In this document: positions 7,535 through 17,805 of the stretch, piece after piece
How positions within the stretch are numbered: position 1 is the first letter of the stretch
Layout of the letters: the number at the start of each line of letters is the position of its first letter
Origin: Candidatus Roseilinea sp. NK_OTU-006
Lineage (GTDB): Bacteria > Chloroflexota > Anaerolineae > J036 > Brachytrichaceae
Assembly: GCF_012931985.1 (NCBI RefSeq)
Contig: NZ_JAAFGM010000009.1
Span: 1-64,000, forward strand
Length of the DNA stretch: 64,000 nt
Direction of reading: 5' to 3'
The notes under the pieces: generated by a model
The model's database searches: none
Told to the model about the DNA's origin: nothing
What the model saw: only the letters and a program-made list of their open reading frames with translations
Made by a program: the position numbers and the translations under genes

Positions 7535-8413
7535 ATGCTTAAGCCGCCCCTCACGTTCAAGCATCGCCTAGTGCTGCCGCTGCTGCTGTCTTTGGTGCTC
7601 ATCCTGGGGTATCCGCTGGCCTTCTCGTTGTGGATCTCCCTCCATGACTACCGGCTGACCGCAATCGAACAAGCCCGCTGGGTCGGCTGGGCGCAATACT
7701 TCACCATCCTCACCCAGAACGCCTCCTTCTGGAACGCGCTGGCCAACACCTTGCGCTTTGTCGGCATGGCAGTCAGCTTGGAGTTGGTGTTTGGGCTGTT
7801 GCTCGCCTTGCTCCTGCATCGCAAGGCCACGCCGTTTCGTCATTTCTTTCGCGCTGTGTTGCTGGTGCCGATGTTCGTCACCCCCATCGCCGTGGGGTTG
7901 ATGTTTCGATTTTTGTTGAACTCACAGCTCGGCGTTGTGCCCAGCGTGCTGCGCGCGCTGGGCATCACGATAGACTGGTTCAGCGCACAACAGGCGCTGA
8001 TCACCTTGGCCCTCATAGACGTGTGGCAGTGGACGCCGTTCATGTTGTTGCTGTTGCTGGCCGGCCTAGAGTCACTCCCCGAAGAACCCTTTGAGGCTGC
8101 GCGGGTGGATGGCGCTTCGTCTCTTCAAATCTTCTGGCATCTCACCCTGCCCATGTTGCGGCCCACCATCCTGGCTGCGGTCGTCATCCGCATGTTGGAT
8201 GCGTTCAAGGTGTATGAATATGTCTATGCAATCACCCGTGGCGGCCCAGGGGAGAGCACCGAGACCATCCAGTATCACATTTACCGCGTGGGCTTTCTAT
8301 ACTTTCGACTTGGCGAGGCCTCGGCGATGTCCTACATCCTGATCGCCGTGATCCTGATGCTTGTCGTCCTGCTGTTTTACGCCCTGCGGCGCGAATCACT
8401 GAGCCAGCGATGA
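7535..8413 (+). CDS. Sugar ABC transporter permease (MalF/UgpA type)
   Basis: A 292-residue inner-membrane permease with six predicted hydrophobic segments. The binding-protein-dependent transport EAA loop is EAARVDGASSLQIFWHLTLPMLRPT (about residues 190-214), which contacts the ATPase. An ATG at 7535 is preferred over the upstream start at 7487 because the extra residues overlap the intercistronic hairpin. The reading frame overlaps the next permease by 4 bases (ATGA), so translation is coupled. It pairs with the MalG-like permease to form the CUT1 channel. Confidence 0.92.
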   Translation: MLKPPLTFKHRLVLPLLLSLVLILGYPLAFSLWISLHDYRLTAIEQARWVGWAQYFTILTQNASFWNALANTLRFVGMAVSLELVFGLLLALLLHRKATPFRHFFRAVLLVPMFVTPIAVGLMFRFLLNSQLGVVPSVLRALGITIDWFSAQQALITLALIDVWQWTPFMLLLLLAGLESLPEEPFEAARVDGASSLQIFWHLTLPMLRPTILAAVVIRMLDAFKVYEYVYAITRGGPGESTETIQYHIYRVGFLYFRLGEASAMSYILIAVILMLVVLLFYALRRESLSQR

Positions 8414-9225
8414 AACGCCTTCAGCGTGAAGCTCCCATTCTGCTCATCTTGTCGTTTGCCCTGGGCGTGATGCTCTTTCCCTACCTTTGGACGCTGCTCG
8501 CCTCGTTCAAGACAGAGGCAGCCATCAACCGACCGCTTGCCCTGGGCTTCACCCCCACTTTTGCCCATTGGCGCGCGGTGTTGATGGAATCGAGCGTCCC
8601 GCTCCAAGCGCGCAACAGCTTGCTGGTCGGCGCGCTGACCGTTGGGGTGGCGCTCCTCATCGGCGCGCCGGCCGCCTACGCGTTTGCGCGGTTTAATGTC
8701 GGTGGCCCCGGTCTGCGCTTCACCATGCTCGCCGCCCAGATGCTCCCGCCGGCGACGCTCATCGTCCCCCTATTCCTGATCATGTATTCGCTTCAGTTGT
8801 TGGATAGCCTGCTGGCCATTGTCGCGGCGCACCTCACCTTCATCCTGCCTTTGACGACCTGGTTCCTGATCGGCTTCTTCGACGACGTGCCGCGCGACCT
8901 GGAGGAACAGGCGATGGTGGATGGATGCACGCCATGGCAGGCGTTCTACAAAGTGGTGTTGCCAACCATCCGCCCCGGCATGACCGCTGCGGCGTTGTTC
9001 GGCTTTGTGCTCTCGTGGAACGATCTGTTCTATGCGTTGTTGCTCAGCGGCAAGAACAGCGCCACCCTGCCGGTGGGCATTGCCGGTTTTTGGACTTTCC
9101 GCGGCATCGAGATGGGGCGCATGTCCGCGGCGATCATCCTCGCGGTGATTCCGATGGTTGTTGCCTCTTTCTTCGTGCAGAAGTACCTGGTTCGAGGTCT
9201 CGGCGGCGGCGCCATCAAGGGATGA
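8410..9225 (+). CDS. Sugar ABC transporter permease (MalG/UgpE type)
   Basis: A 271-residue permease with about six transmembrane segments. The EAA loop reads EEQAMVDGCTPWQAFYKVVLPTIRPG (about residues 165-190). It ends in KYLVRGLGGGAIKG, the usual C-terminus of CUT1 MalG-type subunits. Its stop overlaps the ATG of a truncated ATPase gene, again by ATGA. This suggests the operon once ran on into a nucleotide-binding subunit. Confidence 0.93.
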   Translation: MKRLQREAPILLILSFALGVMLFPYLWTLLASFKTEAAINRPLALGFTPTFAHWRAVLMESSVPLQARNSLLVGALTVGVALLIGAPAAYAFARFNVGGPGLRFTMLAAQMLPPATLIVPLFLIMYSLQLLDSLLAIVAAHLTFILPLTTWFLIGFFDDVPRDLEEQAMVDGCTPWQAFYKVVLPTIRPGMTAAALFGFVLSWNDLFYALLLSGKNSATLPVGIAGFWTFRGIEMGRMSAAIILAVIPMVVASFFVQKYLVRGLGGGAIKG

Positions 9226-9443
9226 TGCTGGCCGCCGCCGGCGCTTTTACAATCGCAGCCATCGGCCCAAAGGCATCGCCTTTGCTCTCCGCTCCTCACC
9301 TCGGCAAGCGCTACGGCGTGCGCCCGATGCTGCGCGATGTTTCGCTGAAGGTCGCGCCCGGTGAATTCGTCGCCATCCTCGGCGCCGGCAAAACCACGAG
9401 GTCGCCCGGCACAATTGTGCCCTTGTCACAGGACCACACATGA
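9222..9443 (+). pseudogene. Truncated ABC transporter ATPase remnant
   Basis: The frame from ATG 9222 gives 73 residues. The segment LGKRYGVRPMLRDVSLKVA-PGEFVAILG is the start of a MalK/UgpC-type ATPase, but the Walker A motif is damaged. It reads ILGAGKTT where families have GPSGxGKTT, so about three residues are missing. After it comes unrelated sequence and a stop. No Walker B, signature or Q-loop is found in the following 220 bases in any frame. The gene is therefore non-functional, and the two permeases must use an ATPase encoded elsewhere (as MsiK-type shared ATPases do) or be inactive. Confidence 0.85.
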
Positions 9444-9666
9444 GCTGAGCCGCGGCCTGGAGGACGCGACGCGCGCCCGATTTTGACAGGCGCTCAGATT
9501 GCCCACACCCTTTCTGGAAGGCCTCAGCGCTGAGCGCGTAGCGGCGTTCATGACATCATGATCGGATGCCCCGTCGGGCGCCCTTCATTCATGGGCATCG
9601 TCATCCGAACGGGTCATCGCCATCGTACGCAAGGGTATCCTGCTGGAGCGCAGACCATACAAAAAT

Positions 9667-10641
9667 ATGCGTCACAGCATGAATCAAGGTCAACCTCTAT
9701 CGGACGTCCGTTCAAAGAAGCTCGCCGGGGCTTCGTTCATGGCCGTCTTCACCGAGTCACGCGGCGGGTTGCTTCTAGTGATGCTTGCTGCCGCGCTCTG
9801 GGGCACGGTCGGCGTCACAACGAAATCGCTCTACGTCTTATCCGTAACTAATCCACTGTCGGTCGGTTTTTTCCGTTTGGCGCTGTCGGCTCCGGCGTTG
9901 CTGGCGGCGTGCTGGCTGGCAATTGGCGCGCGCACATTCGCCATCGCCCGGCGCGATGTTGGCGCCGTGGTCATGATCGGCGCGATGATGGCGCTGTATC
10001 AGGCGTGCTACTTTGCCGCCATCCCGCGCGTGGGCGTGGCGATAGCGACGCTGATCACGCTATGCACTGCACCGGTGATCGTCGCGGCGCTATCGGCGTT
10101 GTTCATGCGCGAGCGGCTCACGCGCACCATCAGCGCGGCGATGATTTGCGCGTTAGCCGGCACGACGTTGCTGGTCGGCATTGCGCCTGGCGCAGGTCCG
10201 TTGCCGGCAGACGCGCCGGCCGGTGTGCTGCTCGCGCTCGGCTCGGCCACGGCATATGCCGTGCTGACGCTGTGCAGTCGGCAGTTAGCTAATCGCTACC
10301 ATCCGTTGCAGCCGATCGCGATCGGCTTCACGCTGGGCGCGCTGGCGCTGGGCGCGTTCGCCATGGCATCGCCGGGCGGGCTGGTGGCAAGCTACCCCAC
10401 CGCCGGCTGGCTGCGCCTGCTCTATCTCGGCCTGGTGCCGACGGCGTTTGGCTATTTCGCCTTCCTGGCCGGAATGCGCACCACGCCGGCGACCGTCGCT
10501 ACTATCGCTACGCTGGTCGAGCCACTCACCTCAACTTTTCTGGCATGGCTGCTCTTCGATGAGCAACTCGGGCCAACCGGCTGGCTGGGCGCGCTGCTGT
10601 TGCTTGCAGCGATGATCGTGCTGTATCGCAAAGGCCGGTGA
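9667..10641 (+). CDS. EamA/DMT-family transporter
   Basis: A protein of up to 324 residues with about ten hydrophobic helices and two EamA repeats. The first begins at LLLVMLAAALWGTVGVTTK (about 35-53), and the second at GVLLALGSATAYAVLTLCSRQ (about 190). The C-terminal helix pair around VEPLTSTFLAWLLFDEQLG is characteristic of drug/metabolite exporters of the RhaT/EamA group. The substrate is unknown. The first 30 residues are poorly conserved in character; ATGs at 9667, 9679 and 9739 are all possible starts. It follows the dead ATPase remnant and is probably a separate unit. Confidence 0.9.
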   Translation: MRHSMNQGQPLSDVRSKKLAGASFMAVFTESRGGLLLVMLAAALWGTVGVTTKSLYVLSVTNPLSVGFFRLALSAPALLAACWLAIGARTFAIARRDVGAVVMIGAMMALYQACYFAAIPRVGVAIATLITLCTAPVIVAALSALFMRERLTRTISAAMICALAGTTLLVGIAPGAGPLPADAPAGVLLALGSATAYAVLTLCSRQLANRYHPLQPIAIGFTLGALALGAFAMASPGGLVASYPTAGWLRLLYLGLVPTAFGYFAFLAGMRTTPATVATIATLVEPLTSTFLAWLLFDEQLGPTGWLGALLLLAAMIVLYRKGR

Positions 10642-10810
10642 TGAACGGCGTTGCCAACCCGTGGGATTTGACAATGCATAGTGGGCCATGACGCACGAGC
10701 GGGTTGTCACCCGCATCAGGCTCGGCGACGAACGTTGCACACCAGCCGCGGCGCCTGCCCGCTCGCCCAGGCTCGCGCGCGTTGGCCCCACCGAACGGTG
10801 TGACTACAGC

Positions 10811-10816
10811 TAGAAT
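10811..10816 (+). promoter_or_regulatory. -10-like box 8 bases before a start codon
   Basis: TAGAAT lies 8 bases upstream of the ATG at 10825, with no Shine-Dalgarno sequence between. This fits a leaderless or nearly leaderless transcript, as at several other genes in the window. Confidence 0.45.
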
Positions 10817-10824
10817 CAGTGGGT

Positions 10825-12738
10825 ATGTTGGCCTCGAACGCTCACGCCATGACCTCGGCGCGCGGCCGGACGGCCCGACGATGGGGCTGGCTGCTGGCCG
10901 GCCTGGGGGCGGCCCTAGCGGGCCTGGCGCTGCTGCGGGCGCCCGTGGTCGGCCAGGCGTCGTTGCCGCCGACGGCGATCATCGTGGACGAGACCGATGC
11001 CGACTTTCAGAGGTTCGGCCCGCCGCAGTGGTGGTATGCTGTGACCGGCACGACGTTTAACTTCTATGGCGGGGCGATGTATTACACCTACAGCGAGCCT
11101 GCCACGCGCGTGAACTATGCGCGTTGGATGCTGCCGATCACGGCGACCCGGCCAATGACCTACGAGGTGTTCGCCTTCATCCCGCGCTACCACAGCAGCA
11201 CGGCCAACGCGCGCTATGAGATCGTCGCCGGCAGCGTGACGACCACAGTCGCCATTAGCCAAAACCGCTACTACGCCGAATGGGTCAGCCTGGGGATGCA
11301 CTACTTCGCCGCGTCTGGGCCGAACTACGTGCAGTTGACGGACGTGACGGGTGAGCCGGCAGGCGCGCGGAAGGTGGCCTTCGACGCAGTTGCCTTCGTG
11401 CCGCAGGCGAGCGCAACACCGCCGATCAGCGCCACAGCAAACGCCTATCTCCCGCTGGTCCTCAGCCACCCCGCGCCGGGGGTAAGGGCGACGACTTCCC
11501 GCTACATCTCCACGCTAGACCCGGCGCTGCACTACGCGATGGGCTGCGCTGCCGGCAACGCTGGCGAGCAGGGGATGGTCATCCTCGCCTTTGGGCAGCC
11601 CTGGCGCAGCGATAGCGGCCAGTATGGGGTGATCTACTATCGGCGGCCGGGCTATCCGTTCGCTTCGACCGCCGCAGTGGCCGAAGCGAGCCAGGCGTTC
11701 CTGCGCGGTTACTGGGAATGCGCGCCGGCGTTTGCCCGATTAAGTCTGGCCATCGGCACCAACAACTACCGCGGCGCCACCCTACAGGCCGACACCAGCT
11801 TCGCCCACGGCCAGGCGTGGGGACAGATGATCCAACAAGTGCACGCTTGGCTTCAAGAGCACGCTCCCGCCGGCGTCGCCGAGCGCCTCGCCGTGTTCGG
11901 CGGCAACGATATCGAGATGAGCTGGAACACGCCGGCGCTGACCAAAGCCTGGGTGAATGGCTACGCCTCGGCCACCGCGCGCCCGTTCGTCAACTTCGGC
12001 ACCTGCGACGGCTGCCCCACCAGCGGCAATCCCGCCCAATCGCCCAACAACGGCTGGACGGTGGACGATGTGTGGCAGGTGAACCGGCCGCCATATGCCA
12101 TTCCCTTCCCCGAAATCTATCTGCGCAGCGGCATCAACGCCGACCAGTGGTATCGCATGAGCTTATACGCCGCGTTGAATAAAGGGGCCAAGCTCGATTT
12201 TGGCGGCCTGCTCACCCAATGGCAAGCCTGCCAGGATCGCCGCTCGTGCGGCGGGCTGACCGACAACACCCCGCAGCAGGGATGGCAGCAACTTCAGGAC
12301 GCGCTGAACGCCGATCCTCGCACGGCCATGCCGCTGCCGCCGCCGAGCGACATCACTTGGCAAAACGCGGTCAGCGCCAACGCGCCGGCCGCTAGCCCGC
12401 TGGCGTCGGCCGGCGAAGGGCGCATCGTGGCGGATGTGTTGCCGCCACTCAGCGCGATGACCTTCCTCGCCGAGAACGCCTGGGAAGCGCCGGGGATCAT
12501 CGTGTTCGCCGGACGGGCGCGCGATCCGGCTGCGGGCGGCAGCGGCGAAGACACGGGCGGCGTCGCCGTGTTTCGACTCACCGAGGCGGGCGAATACGTC
12601 TTTCCGCCGCGCGTGTTGGCCGCGCCGATGCCGACGGGCGCGCTGCGGATCACCCATGCCGAAGAGGGTCGGCTGACTCTCAGCGATGGCGCAAACATCC
12701 TGCGCTTTGACGTCGTCGCCGCCGACTGGGTCGAGTGA
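10825..12738 (+). CDS. Secreted golvesin-domain protein with internal YLPLVL motif
   Basis: About 637 residues. An N-terminal signal or anchor follows an RRW stretch ([17 protein letters not shown]). A golvesin/Xly-like carbohydrate-binding-type domain comes next ([16 protein letters not shown] to [14 protein letters not shown], about 50-195). A short linker contains [16 protein letters not shown] larger C-terminal domain (about 225-500) has [23 protein letters not shown] and a [10 protein letters not shown]...[10 protein letters not shown] stretch seen in uncharacterised secreted proteins. No catalytic residues can be assigned. It is likely extracellular and may bind polysaccharide. An in-frame ATG at 10849 is an alternative start. 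TAGAAT lies 8 bases upstream of ATG 10825. Confidence 0.75.
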   Translation: MLASNAHAMTSARGRTARRWGWLLAGLGAALAGLALLRAPVVGQASLPPTAIIVDETDADFQRFGPPQWWYAVTGTTFNFYGGAMYYTYSEPATRVNYARWMLPITATRPMTYEVFAFIPRYHSSTANARYEIVAGSVTTTVAISQNRYYAEWVSLGMHYFAASGPNYVQLTDVTGEPAGARKVAFDAVAFVPQASATPPISATANAYLPLVLSHPAPGVRATTSRYISTLDPALHYAMGCAAGNAGEQGMVILAFGQPWRSDSGQYGVIYYRRPGYPFASTAAVAEASQAFLRGYWECAPAFARLSLAIGTNNYRGATLQADTSFAHGQAWGQMIQQVHAWLQEHAPAGVAERLAVFGGNDIEMSWNTPALTKAWVNGYASATARPFVNFGTCDGCPTSGNPAQSPNNGWTVDDVWQVNRPPYAIPFPEIYLRSGINADQWYRMSLYAALNKGAKLDFGGLLTQWQACQDRRSCGGLTDNTPQQGWQQLQDALNADPRTAMPLPPPSDITWQNAVSANAPAASPLASAGEGRIVADVLPPLSAMTFLAENAWEAPGIIVFAGRARDPAAGGSGEDTGGVAVFRLTEAGEYVFPPRVLAAPMPTGALRITHAEEGRLTLSDGANILRFDVVAADWVE

Positions 12739-12743
12739 TCCCC

Positions 12744-12917
12744 ATGGCCCGGCCCCCTCATCCCAAGAAGTCCCTCCTCCCGACCAAGGTCTGCCCGATC
12801 TGCGGCCGGCCGTTCGTTTGGCGCAAAAAGTGGGCGCGCGACTGGGAAAGCGTAGTCTATTGCAGCGAACGCTGCCAGCGCGAAGCACGCCGTCAGCGCC
12901 GCCGGACGACGGATTAG
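12744..12917 (+). CDS. DUF2256 zinc-ribbon small protein
   Basis: A 57-residue basic protein with the full DUF2256 pattern. [19 protein letters not shown] is followed by [17 protein letters not shown], giving two CxxC-type pairs (CPIC and CSERC) that probably bind zinc. The family is often found near photolyase or cryptochrome genes elsewhere, but its function is unknown. ATG 12744 is the family-like start, 5 bases after the stop of the preceding gene. It overlaps the convergent glycosyltransferase by 4 bases. Confidence 0.88.
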   Translation: MARPPHPKKSLLPTKVCPICGRPFVWRKKWARDWESVVYCSERCQREARRQRRRTTD

Positions 12918-14065
12918 CGCAGCGCCGCGCTGTTGAGCAGCCGCCCCTTCCATTGCGTGCGGCCGGTGTAGCGCCAGCGGATCGAGTTGAGCAGCACGCC
13001 GAGGCCGACGACGATCTGAAGCGGATAAAGCAGCGCAACCCACAGCGGCTGGCCGATGCGCCGGTTGACCAGCGCGAGGTTCGCTGCCGTCAGCACGACG
13101 GTCGCCGCCGCTCCCCCGTTCGCTTCGCCGGTCAGCGCGCCGCCGATCAGGGCAGCCAACGGCAGCAGGAAAAGCGCGACGCTTGCGGCGACGAAGACGG
13201 CGCTCATCGCCAACGAGCCGCCCAAGATCGAAAAGGCGTTCTTCGAGAAGCCCGCAACCATTTCGCGGAAGCCGCGGTACATCCGGCAGCTCACCCAGTC
13301 GCCGTCGCCCAGCGCGATGCGCTGCCCGCGCTGCTTGAACAGCTTGCCCAGCGCGACGTCGTCCAGGATTTGGTCGCGGATGGCACCGTGGCCGCCGCTC
13401 GCGACGTAGGCGTCGCGACGCGCCAGCAGGTATTGGCCGATGGCTGCGGCGTTGAAGGGGCGCGGTTGGCGTTCCAGGTAGATGCGCCAAAGCGAGACGA
13501 AGTTGTAGATGAGCGCGAAGCCGGCCGGCGTGAACAGCCGCTCGCCCCAGCTTTTCATCACTTGTCGCGGGATGACCGAGAACAGCGCGACGTTCAGGCC
13601 CAGCGCGCGCGCGACGCCGGCGCGAATCGAATCGGCGCGATGCACGGTGTCGGCATCCACGAACAGCAGCCACTCGCCGCGCGCCTGTTCAGCCAGGCAT
13701 TGGCAGGCGCGGCTTTTGCCATTCACGCCCGGCGGCAACGGCTGGCGATGGTGGATGACGCGCAGCCGCGCATCCTGCTCGGCCAGCCGGTCGAGGATCC
13801 TGCCGGTTGCATCAGTTGAGTCGTCGTCCAGGGCGATCACTTCGTAGTTCGGGTAGTCTTGCGCCAGCAGCGAGCGGATGCACGCCTCGATGTTGTGCGC
13901 CTCGTTGCGCGCCGGCACCAGCACCGAGACCATTGGCGCATCTGCGCCGAGCGGCTTCGCCCGCCGCGCCGCCCATCCGGAGAAGGCCAGGTTGACGAGC
14001 AAATGAACGCTGCCGACGAGCAGGCCGCCGGCGACAAGGAGCCACCATGCGTCTATGAGTGTCAT
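12914..14065 (-). CDS. Membrane-associated GT2 glycosyltransferase (carotenoid/hopanoid-type)
   Basis: A 383-residue family 2 glycosyltransferase. An N-terminal transmembrane helix (residues 6-30) is followed by the GT-A domain with [26 protein letters not shown] near 77 and LFVDADTVH near 135 (metal-binding DxD). [14 protein letters not shown] acceptor segment and two or three C-terminal membrane helices complete the protein. The tail [15 protein letters not shown] resembles CruC/CrtQ-like and HpnB-like enzymes that glycosylate carotenoids or hopanoids. The lipid acceptor is inferred only from that likeness. It is divergent from dnaB across 106 bases. Confidence 0.82.
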   Translation of the reverse strand: MTLIDAWWLLVAGGLLVGSVHLLVNLAFSGWAARRAKPLGADAPMVSVLVPARNEAHNIEACIRSLLAQDYPNYEVIALDDDSTDATGRILDRLAEQDARLRVIHHRQPLPPGVNGKSRACQCLAEQARGEWLLFVDADTVHRADSIRAGVARALGLNVALFSVIPRQVMKSWGERLFTPAGFALIYNFVSLWRIYLERQPRPFNAAAIGQYLLARRDAYVASGGHGAIRDQILDDVALGKLFKQRGQRIALGDGDWVSCRMYRGFREMVAGFSKNAFSILGGSLAMSAVFVAASVALFLLPLAALIGGALTGEANGGAAATVVLTAANLALVNRRIGQPLWVALLYPLQIVVGLGVLLNSIRWRYTGRTQWKGRLLNSAALR

Positions 14066-14156
14066 TGTGAATGTCTGTTGATCAACGAAGTCTGTTTATC
14101 CCCTCGATGTTGACAGAGGACGCTGAGCTGAGGATGAAAGCGACCGGTGACCCGGC

Positions 14157-14162
14157 TAAAAT
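14157..14162 (+). promoter_or_regulatory. -10-like box before dnaB
   Basis: TAAAAT is 9 bases upstream of the dnaB ATG at 14172, and no Shine-Dalgarno sequence intervenes. A start site about 7 bases after the box would leave a 2-3 base leader at most. Confidence 0.45.
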
Positions 14163-14171
14163 CCCCCATCC

Positions 14172-15515
<1,344 letters not shown>

Positions 15516-15520
15516 GCGTT

Positions 15521-15560
15521 GAGATTAGAGATTAGAGATTAGAGATTAGAGATTAGAGAT
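15521..15560 (+). repeat. Tandem GAGATTA heptamer repeat
   Basis: About 5.7 perfect copies of the 7-base unit GAGATTA fill the short gap between dnaB and the DnaD-like gene. Degenerate copies of the same unit occur at 19996-20034 and, inverted, at 37626-37665, so it is a dispersed intergenic repeat rather than a local accident. Confidence 0.9.
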
Positions 15561-15589
15561 TTTTGACTTCTGACGTCTGATTCCTGGCC

Positions 15590-17041
15590 ATGCTGGACGA
15601 CTTCATCGCGAATACGCTGGCGCAGGTGGACGACCTGGCCGAGCTGAAGGTCAGCCTGGTTGCGCTGAGCCTGCTGGAAGCCAAACTCGCGGCCACGCCG
15701 TTCGTCACCGAGGGCGAGCTGCTGAACCATCCGGCCATCCGCCATGGGCTGAGCTTCCCGACGATCACCTTGCGCCCGGCGCTGCAACGCGCCGTGGCGC
15801 GCGGGACGCTGCTGTGCGCGAGCGTCGGCGAAGGGGAACTGTGCTATTACTTCGTCAATGATGAAGCCGGTCGCCGCGCCGTTGAGGCAATCCAGGCGGC
15901 CCAAGCACAGCCAGCGCGCAGCACGTCGCGGAGCGCCGAACTGCTCGCCCGCCTCGCCTTTGAGATCGAGCGCCTGGAGGTGATCGAGGCATACGCGATG
16001 ACACCGGAAGATCTATCCGCGCTCGAAGAGCGCCTAGCGCGCGGCTACACCGAAGCGGAAATCATCGCCGCCTTGCGTGTGGCGCTGCGCGCGCCGCGGC
16101 CGAGACATACGCCACCGCGCACGCTGCGCGCATGCCTGGCCGTCCTGGATGCGCAGCCGCCGGCGGCGCCGTCGGAGTATTACCAGGTGATCGTGGCCAA
16201 GGCCGCGCCGCCGCCCGAGGAGATTGTGAATTTGCGCGAGCGCTTGGGGCGCGAGCCGACCGGCCGCGAGTATGATCTGGTGCGCACGGCCACCGGCATG
16301 TTCGGCCTACGCGCCGTGCTCGACGGGCTGAAGCGCGTGACGCGCGACGGCTACGTGGTGGATGTAAACGCACTGATCCCGCTGCTGGCCGAACGCGAAG
16401 AGGCCATCCTGGCGCTGCAACGCGCCGATGCGCGCACCGAGGCTCACCTGCGCGAGCTGGTTGCGCTGTACGAGTCGGCCTTCGGCTTGCCCCCTACGGC
16501 GACCGTGGCCGAAGAGATGCGGCTGCTCTGGGAGGAGGTGAGCGACCTGTCGCTGTGGCGCAGCGTCTTCGCCTACGCCGCCGGCCAGAACAAGCGCAAT
16601 TGGTTTTACGTGAAAAAGCTGCTGCAACAGCCATCGCCGGATGTGTTCACCCCGCTGCCCGTCAACGAGACCGCGCAGTTTGCCTTCGCGGAATATAAGA
16701 AGCGCGTCAACCGGACGCTCGATGGTCACATCGCTGCCGACATCAACGCGCTGGCGACGCAGATCACCGACGTGGCGCGTTGGGTGGCAGCCTTCGACAA
16801 GGCGGCCGAAGCGAACGCGCTGCGCTGGGACTATATTCGCAAAGTGCTGACCGCTTCGCCGCAGGAGAAGCGGGGAGGGACGAATAGAAGAAATGGCAGA
16901 CCAGGAGAAACCACGCAACGGAAGGGACGCACCTACAGCCGGCCGCAAGTCGAATACACCGAAGCCGACCGTGAAGCGGCTCGCGAACGCGCTCGACAGC
17001 GCATTGCCGGCCGCCGCCAGCAACAGGAGGACCGCCCTTGA
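15590..17041 (+). CDS. DnaD-like replication initiation protein
   Basis: A 483-residue protein with two DnaD/DnaB_2-type modules. The first contains YESAFGLPPTATVAEEMRLLWEE and NKRNWFYVKKLLQ (about 300-345). The second contains NALATQITDVARWVAAFDKAAE and LRWDYIRKVL (about 385-425). The N-terminal 100 residues look like a winged-helix region. The last 55 residues are basic and Arg/Gln-rich, and their DNA also encodes the start of the next gene in another frame. In Firmicutes, DnaD and DnaB work with DnaI to load the replicative helicase. The position directly after dnaB and before a DnaI-like ATPase supports that role here. The exact ortholog type is inferred. Confidence 0.8.
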   Translation: MLDDFIANTLAQVDDLAELKVSLVALSLLEAKLAATPFVTEGELLNHPAIRHGLSFPTITLRPALQRAVARGTLLCASVGEGELCYYFVNDEAGRRAVEAIQAAQAQPARSTSRSAELLARLAFEIERLEVIEAYAMTPEDLSALEERLARGYTEAEIIAALRVALRAPRPRHTPPRTLRACLAVLDAQPPAAPSEYYQVIVAKAAPPPEEIVNLRERLGREPTGREYDLVRTATGMFGLRAVLDGLKRVTRDGYVVDVNALIPLLAEREEAILALQRADARTEAHLRELVALYESAFGLPPTATVAEEMRLLWEEVSDLSLWRSVFAYAAGQNKRNWFYVKKLLQQPSPDVFTPLPVNETAQFAFAEYKKRVNRTLDGHIAADINALATQITDVARWVAAFDKAAEANALRWDYIRKVLTASPQEKRGGTNRRNGRPGETTQRKGRTYSRPQVEYTEADREAARERARQRIAGRRQQQEDRP

Positions 17042-17795
17042 CGCGCACGCTGCGCCGGAACCGCGCCGGAGCGACCCCGACGCGCCGGTGGACGCGCAAG
17101 GCGACGTGGACTGCGCATACTGCGGCAACAAGCGCTTTGTGCTGGATGCCCGCGGCGAGCTGAAACCCTGCCCCCAATGCGATACCGCGCAGCGCTGGAA
17201 GCTGGCCGCCTTGGCGCCCTTTTCGTCGCGCAGCGCCCTGTCGTCCAGGCAGACCTTCCTCAACTTCAAGACGCGCTTCAACGGCGTTGAGGACGAAACG
17301 CTGGTGGATTGCCTGGAAAGCGCCGAGGCGTTCGCCAACAATCCGTTCGGGCGCTGGTTGGTGATCTGGGGCGAACGCGGCAGCGGCAAATCGCACTTGT
17401 GCGCCGCCGTGGACAATCACCTGACTCAGGCCGGCATCCCGTCGCTGTTCATCACCATGCCTGACTTGCTCGCCTCGCTGCGCGAAGCGATTGACCTACA
17501 ATCGAATACCGAACAGGAGAGCTTCACCGGCCGGATGAATATCTTCAAAACGGCGACCGTGCTGATCATTGACGACCTGGGCGCGGAGCCGTCCTCGCCG
17601 TGGTCGGACAGCGTGCTGTTCGAGATCCTCGACTACCGCTATCGCAACCGGCTGGCCACGATGATCGCAACCAACGTCAACCCGGACGACTTCGACTATC
17701 GCATCGCGTCGCGCATGCAGGACACCGAACTCAGCCTGGTGATCGAAAACGCGGCGCCGGATTACCGCCGCCGTCCGCTGAGCGAAAAGCGATGA
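16893..17795 (+). CDS. DnaC/DnaI-type helicase loader ATPase
   Basis: A 300-residue protein. A Pro/Ala/Arg-rich N-terminus precedes a four-Cys zinc ribbon (CAYCG ... CPQC, about 70-92). An AAA+ domain follows with Walker A WGERGSGKSHLC (about 154-165), Walker B TVLIIDDLGAEP (about 212-223), sensor-1 MIATNVNP near 250, and the arginine-finger region YRIASRMQD. This matches helicase loaders of the DnaC/DnaI group. The ATG at 16893 overlaps the DnaD-like gene by 149 bases. A GTG at 17088, just before the zinc ribbon, would remove the overlap and cannot be excluded. Confidence 0.87.
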   Translation: MADQEKPRNGRDAPTAGRKSNTPKPTVKRLANALDSALPAAASNRRTALDAHAAPEPRRSDPDAPVDAQGDVDCAYCGNKRFVLDARGELKPCPQCDTAQRWKLAALAPFSSRSALSSRQTFLNFKTRFNGVEDETLVDCLESAEAFANNPFGRWLVIWGERGSGKSHLCAAVDNHLTQAGIPSLFITMPDLLASLREAIDLQSNTEQESFTGRMNIFKTATVLIIDDLGAEPSSPWSDSVLFEILDYRYRNRLATMIATNVNPDDFDYRIASRMQDTELSLVIENAAPDYRRRPLSEKR

Positions 17796-17805
17796 GCGCG
17801 CAAAG

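Noticed and set aside
9444-9666. Fragments resembling a gene before the EamA transporter (such as VIAIVRKGILLERRP)
   Set aside because: Too short and without a start codon; could not be tied to any family.
12294-13673. 459-residue minus-strand frame
   Set aside because: It crosses the golvesin-type and DUF2256 genes and the GT2 gene in another frame, and its translation is Arg/Ala-rich noise.
15521-15560. Possible CRISPR array
   Set aside because: The 7-base repeats are directly adjacent with no spacers, and no cas gene is present.
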